DNA of 64,000 nt from Proales similis (taxonomy: Eukaryota > Rotifera > Eurotatoria > Ploima > Proalidae), in contig JAGVRJ010000004.1 in the NCBI GenBank assembly GCA_019059635.1, positions 1,984,001-2,048,000 of the forward strand, read 5' to 3'. Numbering within the stretch: position 1 is the first letter of the stretch; each line of letters opens with the position of its first letter. Under the pieces are notes generated by a model. The model was not told the DNA's origin. It was given only the letters and a program-made list of their open reading frames with translations, and ran no database searches. A program made the translations under genes and the position numbers. Below, piece after piece: positions 57,901 to 64,000 of the stretch.

Positions 57901-60130
57901 AGACTCCGTATGCTAGCCAGTCAGAAGGCAGAAGCAGCTCGGCATTACGAGCCGACGGCTGACTGTTCAGATTGATGGAACTGAGACGAGCTCCTGTGTT
58001 CTCGTCCACGCGCCACATTCTCCACCGTTTTGTATGAGTGAACTCGACCGCGCATTGGAACACCACCAGGCCATTTGCTGCCAGTCTATCTTGCCGCTCG
58101 ACTTGCTGTCGATTGATCAACGAGCGGTCGTTCTGAATGCTCACACTTGGCCGGCTGCAATACGATTGGCCGAACACTTCAATCGTCTTATTCAGCTCTT
58201 GGCTATCAAGTGAGTTTCTCACTCTCATTCGATAGGTCCCTGCAGTTGTGTACGCTTTGCTGACGCTCAACGCCCGATCGTGACTATCCTGAACGGACTC
58301 GTACAGTTTGCTGGTTCCGTCTCCAAAGTCAAAGACGAATCCAATAGTCACAAACCAGTGGTTGGTTCGCAGGCTGCAGCTGAACAACTCACCGGCGCTC
58401 ACATTCGACGGACAAATGAGCTCAAACCAGACTCCTGAAGGAGAAGAAGGAGGTGGAAGAAATGGTCAATAAAGAGTTATGAGTGACCGGGTTAGAAAAG
58501 GAACATTTCTTGCCTGCTCTGACTTGGATCGCGTACTCGGTCCTCACGTCTTGCTCTGCAATGAGGCCAATCAGAGTGTAGTTGCCCGGGTCGAAGTAAA
58601 TATCGTCAATGATCACGGTCGCATCTTTCGATTGCAAGGAGGACACTCGACCGTCATCATAGACAATCTGCCAGTCAACTGTACGATTCATGGTCACTGC
58701 GTTTACTGAACAGTTGACCACCTCTCCGACGAGTATGTTAGGCCGGCAGTCGATCAGAACAGTGTACACTGCAATCGTCGGAGACGAGAGAATTCATTTT
58801 GTTTTGTTACTCTGTGATGAACTCAACGAGGGGCGGGGGGGGGGGTCACAACTTACAGTCAAGCGAGTAGACGGAGAAGAAAGAGTGACTCTCATCCTTT
58901 CCACAAGGCCGAGAGCTACAAACAGCATCGCATTGATCATCGGATACTCGAAGCACGCCTTCCAATGAGCTTATGCAGTCGCAGTATCTACAAAACAATC
59001 GGCTGTGTATTGAAGTGAATCTAGCAGCTAAAAAGGAAGCTCGCTCTCTTACTGCTCTTTAATGCCAACGTAGCTGAAGCCGTAGCGAGCGCAAATCTTT
59101 CCGCACGCGTCCTGGTCCATGTAGCGAAAGTAGAATCGAATCGAACCGTTCACGCTTCTGTAGCATCCCTTGTGGCCGTACTTGACCAGCAACTCTTCAA
59201 ACAGGCTCGAATTGGTCAGATCTGAAACGCAATCGATTGAGCCATTGAGGCATGTATTCAATTAAATTACAAGTTTACATGTGATCTCATACAAGTCCAA
59301 GGTAATCATCGAGTTGCCTCCGCAAATTTGAGCCGAATCACCAGAACACTCGCTCAGGCATTGGCTATTGCTTGGATCCTTTTGCATTAGGCCGATGCCA
59401 TTTCGGCACAGGCAATTACTTAATTAAATGAAACAGAATTTGGTTGTCTGTTTGCGTCTTAGACATGTTCTGCAATTTACTCCAAATCGATCAGAGCGTA
59501 CGGATAACCCTCTGATTGGCAGTGATCGATGCACATCTCGTTTGTCATTGATGAGTTGGCGAACGCTCGGGGCAATCGATCAAAGTCGATGAAACAGCCC
59601 AACGAGCTGCCGCTGGTCGCTAAATTCATTTCAAAAAGCTTCAAAGTCAAGTAAAAAGACGAGTAGATTTGAACTGACTTTCGAATAAGCTGGCAAACTG
59701 ATTCCATCCGGCGCCACAAGTCTGCGAACTATTGCGTGTGCAAGGAGTGTTGCAATGCGACGAATTAAATGCAAGACCACGATTGGGCATCGAGTTGCCG
59801 CAGCGGCATATATTTCTAACAAACGACAATTCAGATCATCATACGGTTATCCAATCAACCTAAATCATAACTCACCCTTCGTAAGTGCCCGAGTATTTGA
59901 AACGGCCAAGAGTGCACAGTTCTATGCACGCGTCAATGTCCATCGGATACAGGGCATTACCGAAATTGAACAAATTGAAGCCGCCCGCGTCATAATAGCA
60001 GCCCAAATAGTTTGTCACATCTTGTCAATACAGAAAAATGAATCAAGGCCAGACCGCTGAGATCAACTGACTTACATTGTTGGCTCAAGGCCAAGCAAAC
60101 TTGACAGGCAAATATGAACCAAAACTTCAT
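51909..60130 (-). CDS. Polycystin-1-like protein with three WSC domains (copy C)
   Basis: This is the third paralog, on the opposite strand, with the same order of parts. The ATG at 60130 starts a signal peptide (MKFWFIFACQVCLALSQQ). Three WSC domains follow (GCYYDAGGF..., GCFIDFDRL..., GCYRSVNGS...), then two PKD-like domains (VFDFGDGTS), REJ, GPS with HLTEF, PLAT and 11 passes. The 5' half differs from A and B at about half the residues. From WIPRNSS (~55560) to LVYQEDLIEF (~52310) it is nearly identical to them, and then it diverges again (LGN in the pore motif, FTPLILISYYL, a different tail). One intron uses a GC donor (exon end AGG, then GCAAGT, at 56018-56013); the in-frame TGA just beyond makes an ordinary reading impossible. 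An 11-base G-run (58835-58845) lies just inside one intron. Confidence 0.88.
52305..55560 (-). repeat. Homogenised tract shared by polycystins A, B and C
   Basis: Within copy C this ~3.2 kb stretch is nearly identical to about 22590-25855 in A and the matching part of B, though in opposite orientation. Flanking parts of the same gene are strongly diverged on both sides. The final intron inside the tract (53238-53298) matches copy A almost base for base but not copy B. Confidence 0.85.
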
Positions 60131-61240
60131 GAAACAGTCAAGTGAAAGAGAAATCTTCGGAGTGTTTCAACTTGTGCGTCCAAGTTTCAGCTTGAAATAG
60201 GCAAAACTGGCTCAACAGCCCAACAAAGTCTCTACTTTTGGCGTGTCCTTCGACGTGTAAGGTGTGAAACGTTTCTTCATCTAATGCTCGAGGCATCTAC
60301 AATCAGGCGCGCTAGTCGATAGCACAACTCTCTAGCTGGGCCCAATGTTTACTTGCAAAAGCAAACATAAAGAAAGAGCGCTCTGCGGCTCCAGTTTTTC
60401 TACTTTGGCTCTTGTTTTTGTTATCTTCTTTCGCATGAGTGTCACAATGCCTTTAGGGCGTCTGACTTGTCATAACAAATCGATTTCGTGCATTGAAACG
60501 TGCGCAGTCTACACGTTCTAAATGCGCGATATCTCTTCTATTAGGCTTTGACTTGTATAATAACCGTTCAAAGCGGCAGCCTGTGATTGGTGCCTTTTCT
60601 TGCCTGTGGCATGTTTCGGCGGCGCAAAATCGTTCTCAAACAGAACTTGCTTTATCAAGCGTTGGATGCGTGCGTTTTCGATTGGGCGGAACAATGAGTG
60701 CCAGACCGAAATGTAGAATGTAGAGCGAAATGAAGATTTTTTTCTCGATTGGCATTCGATTACTCACATGATACAGGAGCCGAAACAACGCGAAAATTGC
60801 GAAAAAGTCTTCAAACGAAGCAGCCTCCAGACTCTGGACTTGTGAAATTGTCGTTTGCTTTTCGATTAAGAAAATTTTGAAAGGCGGCCAATTCTCGAGC
60901 TACTGTGATTGCAATGATGCACAATTTCGATTGGGCGCTGTTGTTTCAAGAGCTTTGAATTTTGAAAGAAAGACTGTGTATCGAGGGGAATAAACACGAT
61001 CTTACTAGCAGAAGCCTCTTGGTTTGGCGTTAATCTTAATTCCTTCAATGTTGGAACATCATTTTGATCAAGCTGAATTGAAGAGGCGTTTTTTCTCGAG
61101 AAGGTTTCAAATCAAGCCTGAATGTCACACCTTGAGAGCGTGCGAGATATATGCCGCTTTGGCACATTGATCATTTTTCAAAGCTGCTCGGTTGCCGATT
61201 TAAGCAAGAGCTGGCACAAGCTAGCAAGCACAGATGCGAA
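60131..61240. other. Divergent promoter region, polycystin C and receptor 2
   Basis: This is 1.1 kb between head-to-head genes. I see no third gene; short frames on both strands lack any domain. Regulatory signals for both genes are presumably here, but I could not pick out a convincing TATA. Confidence 0.5.
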
Positions 61241-63411
61241 ATGCTGAGATTGTGTTTAATTATCTGTTTGCCTCTTTGTGGTTGCTTGACCAACGTAGCA
61301 ATGTCATGCTCGACAGACTATCATCAGGACTGGTTCATTGCGTTTAACTGTGATTTCAGGACTGAAACAGATCAAAACGAAACTTGGGCCATCCGGAAAA
61401 TAATAGAAGAACAATGCCTTTCAAGTCCGCAAGCGTTGTTTTTCAACAGCTATTCCTACGCTCAGCGCGAGGCGTTGAGTCTACAAACTAGCGCTGCGCA
61501 CCTTGCTCGCCTCTCGCTAACCTTTCCAGGCCGCAGTTCGATCCACAACCTGGCAAGAACTTTGTTCTTTTTAAACAGATTACCTTGCATCCAAACACTT
61601 GCGATCAGATATTCCTCAACGCCTTTATTGATAAACTTAAAATACGAGAGGCGATCAATTCTCTTGTTCAACAGAACTCGCTCGGCTTCATCCAGTCGCA
61701 CACCGCCCAAGAGCTCAACTCGTTCGTGGGCGAATTTCTCCTCTCAGGCTACAGATACGACATTGACCAGCGTCTGTTTGCTCGCTCGGTATTCAGTCGA
61801 ACTCTGCGTCTCGAACTTGAAGGACTTGCCAACTCGTTCAGCTCTGAGGTTCTAATCGATGTCAGTCTGTCTTGGATTCTGTTGAACTTCATCCAGATGA
61901 GAGAGTTCTGGCACAATAATGTCAAGTGGCTCGATTGTGCCCATAAAAGATCTGCCAAGCAAACCCTAAAAATTGAAATCTTGGATAATAACCTTAGATT
62001 CGAATATTTTACTGCTCAACGAAACAGTCTCTCGAATGGAAGCCGGCCCTTTTTTGCGCCCGAAAACTTTTGCATTTTCCAGAGAATCAAAGCCCAAAAG
62101 CTCAATGTGAGAATCCAAGGCTATCTAATCGAAAGGACTGCGCAAGAACGATGCGACTGTGAACTTCTCTGGCTCATTGACAACCTGTTCAGAATGCGAG
62201 GTGATGAAAAGCCGGAGAATTTCAATAATTTCGGAGAGTGTGACAGGCTGAGGCAGCAACTCGCTCAGAGCTGTGACTTTGACGCGATCACTTCCCGATG
62301 CGAAAATTTTTCCACTTCGACGGACACTTGGCTCTACTCTCCAAACATATACGATCTGGTGATGAGACTTAGGTTCGGTGAGTTTGTGGACGACATTCTG
62401 CTCGGACCGATCGTCAATGTGTGCGGGTTCGGTGCCAATCTGCTCGTGGTTGTTGTGTTTGGCTCAATCAAGCGCTCGAGCGAGTACCGACAGAAGAAGC
62501 TGACGGACAAGAGTCGTCGCATGTGGGACTATGTGCACATCAACTCGGCGTTCATGATGGTGCAATCAATGATATCAGCCGTTGACGTTTTGACCAACTG
62601 CATCAGCTACGCCAGCCTTTTTTGTCCGAGCTTCTTCAACACGCGCTTGGCGCACGTGTTTTATTTGTTTGGTGAGAGCTATCTGGGCAACTGTATGAGG
62701 TTGATGAGCAATTTCACCAACACAATGTTCGTGCTCTACCGATACTCGATCAATATGGACCGATTTGAACAGGTGAGAAAATGGAGGCCAAGAAAGGTGG
62801 TCGCTGTTGCGTTTTCCGCCTCAGCCTTGCTTAGTGTCATAGTGGTGTTCATCAACGAAAGGTACACAATAGCTGTATTGACTGACTCTATGCTGCATGT
62901 TTACAATACCCACACGGACATGATCCAGATTCGCACAAGCACTTGGAAAAAAGTATTTTATTTCATGAACCTGTTGCTCGGCAACGTTCTTTTCACGCTA
63001 TTGAATCTCTGCCTGGACGCTCATCTTCTTTTTCAACTCAAACGAAGGGAAATCCGCAAAGAGCAGGCAGAGCTCAAAGTCACCAAAATGATTGTTTTCA
63101 ACGGCCTCTTTTCCTTCTTCTTTCGTCTGCCCGAAATAGTCGCAACATTCGTCAAAATTTTTTTGGATCAGAACGCTAACCGTTTCTATTCTCCGCTCAT
63201 TTACCAAGGATTTTACAGCCGAATCAGCCCATTTCTGTCAAGCCTTGCCAAGCTCTTGTACTCTTTTAGTCTGCTGGAGAACTTGATCACCCTGGTCTGT
63301 TTTAACTCAACTTTCTCGGCCCGGATCAAGTCTTTGCTTTTTCGCACTGACGAGTCGAGACCATCGTCGGACAAGGAAGTATCAAGCCTATCAACTAGCC
63401 AGCCTAATTAG
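61241..63411 (+). CDS. Orphan seven-pass receptor, 704 aa
   Basis: The ATG at 61241 opens a signal peptide (MLRLCLIICLPLCGCLT). Two frames must be joined. A 56-nt intron, 61474-61529, with a CTAAC branch-like motif and TTTCCAG acceptor, does this and gives a 705-codon sum that fits exactly. About 360 extracellular residues with several cysteines follow. Seven hydrophobic segments start at ~365 (GPIVNVCGFGANLLVVVVF) and end near LITLVCFN. Pass 6 has KMIVFNGLFSFFFRLPE, closely matching KMIAVNGIFFFLLRLPD of the 36655 receptor, so the two are one family. The tail is short and serine-rich. No DRY motif is seen. Two AATAAA signals lie at 63638 and 63649. The exact donor is less certain than the rest. 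Confidence 0.8.
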
Positions 63412-63950
63412 TCCTAGACTTTTTGTCTCTTAAGAGTTTTACTGGCGGCCATTTCCGAGTCGGCCTCGAACCGTCTCCATGATGATAATCTTGAAGAAAT
63501 CATTGCTCAGAGGCCCTTATCTGGTCACGTTACTGCTTTATTAGTTCAACGCGGCGATGGTTCGATGAATTTCTATCGCCAAGAAACGCGATTCCAAAGG
63601 AACTTTGCATCAAATCACTCCAGATAGCGTTTTCTTTAATAAAACATCAATAAAACATCGCTTGCCATTGTGTAATCTGCGTTCTTTTTTTGCATCTAAA
63701 TTCTTAATGACGTCAAATAAAACATCACGAACATGGCTGTAAGCTCTGTTCAACTGCTGAAGAAAAGCTCCTTGTGCATGCGCTGACAATCAGCTTGATA
63801 ATTCTCGAATGATTCAAGAATTAGAAAAGAGAAAAAAAAAAGACACGCGCTGAACGTTCGGAATAGAAAATTAAATTTGCGCATTCGCATCAATAAGCCT
63901 AAGACTGCAGTCGTTCAAGTAGAGAAAGAGATTGAGAAAAAAAGGAGAAA
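63412..63950. other. Intergenic: receptor 2 3' end and next leader
   Basis: It contains AATAAA at 63638-63643 and 63649-63654. The rest is AT-rich with A-runs. No gene is seen. Confidence 0.55.
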
Positions 63951-64000
63951 ATGTGCACGCGCTTGCTGCTACTGCTGCTGATTCTACTTAAGCACTGGTC
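63951..64000 (+). CDS. 5' end of a secreted or membrane protein gene (partial)
   Basis: An ATG in good context (gaaaATGtgc) opens a frame with MCTRLLLLLLILLKHW, a plain signal peptide, and runs off the window. The family cannot be told from 16 codons. Its position after receptor 2 and the run of secreted-protein genes make a real start plausible. Confidence 0.45.
   Translation, partial: MCTRLLLLLLILLKHW

Overview
The window is nuclear DNA from a small-genome invertebrate animal. The genes have spliced exons with GT-AG introns. In the best-resolved gene all 14 introns are 54-66 nt long. The proteins are animal families: polycystin-1-like proteins with WSC, PKD, REJ, GPS and PLAT domains, a Death-TIR-TIR protein, seven-pass receptors and secreted leucine-rich-repeat (LRR) proteins. 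I cannot name the species or phylum. No tRNA, rRNA, CRISPR or recognisable transposon is seen.

Layout. (1) 1-16000 is one giant palindrome: arm 1-7882, spacer 7883-8118, arm 8119-16000. Every position p in the left arm pairs with 16001-p, with no mismatch seen wherever compared. Each arm carries a same-direction LRR series: two intact genes, one pseudogene, and the 5' end of a fourth gene cut by the palindrome centre. It is either a very recent foldback duplication or an assembly/amplification chimera. (2) 16575-17360 is a decayed LRR gene. (3) 18031-26236 and 27715-35935 are two tandem polycystin-1-like genes (copies A and B) inside a ~9.7 kb segmental duplication. A relic of a receptor gene follows A, and a possible LRR relic precedes B. 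(4) 36655-39003 is an orphan seven-pass receptor. (5) 39591-41522 is an LRR gene, convergent with (6) a Death-TIR-TIR gene on the minus strand (46052-41763). (7) Two close LRR paralogs lie on the minus strand (46357-48219 and 49332-51194). (8) A third polycystin (copy C) is on the minus strand (60130-51909). (9) A second orphan receptor is at 61241-63411. (10) The 5' end of another secreted-protein gene begins at 63951 and runs off the window.

The locus is a multigene cluster in which three families (secreted LRR, WSC-polycystin, orphan receptor) recur together and exchange sequence. Copy C has a 5' half that differs strongly from A and B, but a ~3.2 kb stretch of its 3' half is nearly identical to them, and within that stretch it resembles A in some places and B in others. 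The two LRR paralogs at 46-51 kb show a similar mosaic. Vertebrate polycystin-1 carries LRR, WSC, PKD, REJ, GPS, PLAT and 11 membrane passes in one chain. Here the LRR part sits only in separate secreted proteins next door, so a functional partnership between neighbours is a reasonable but unproven idea.
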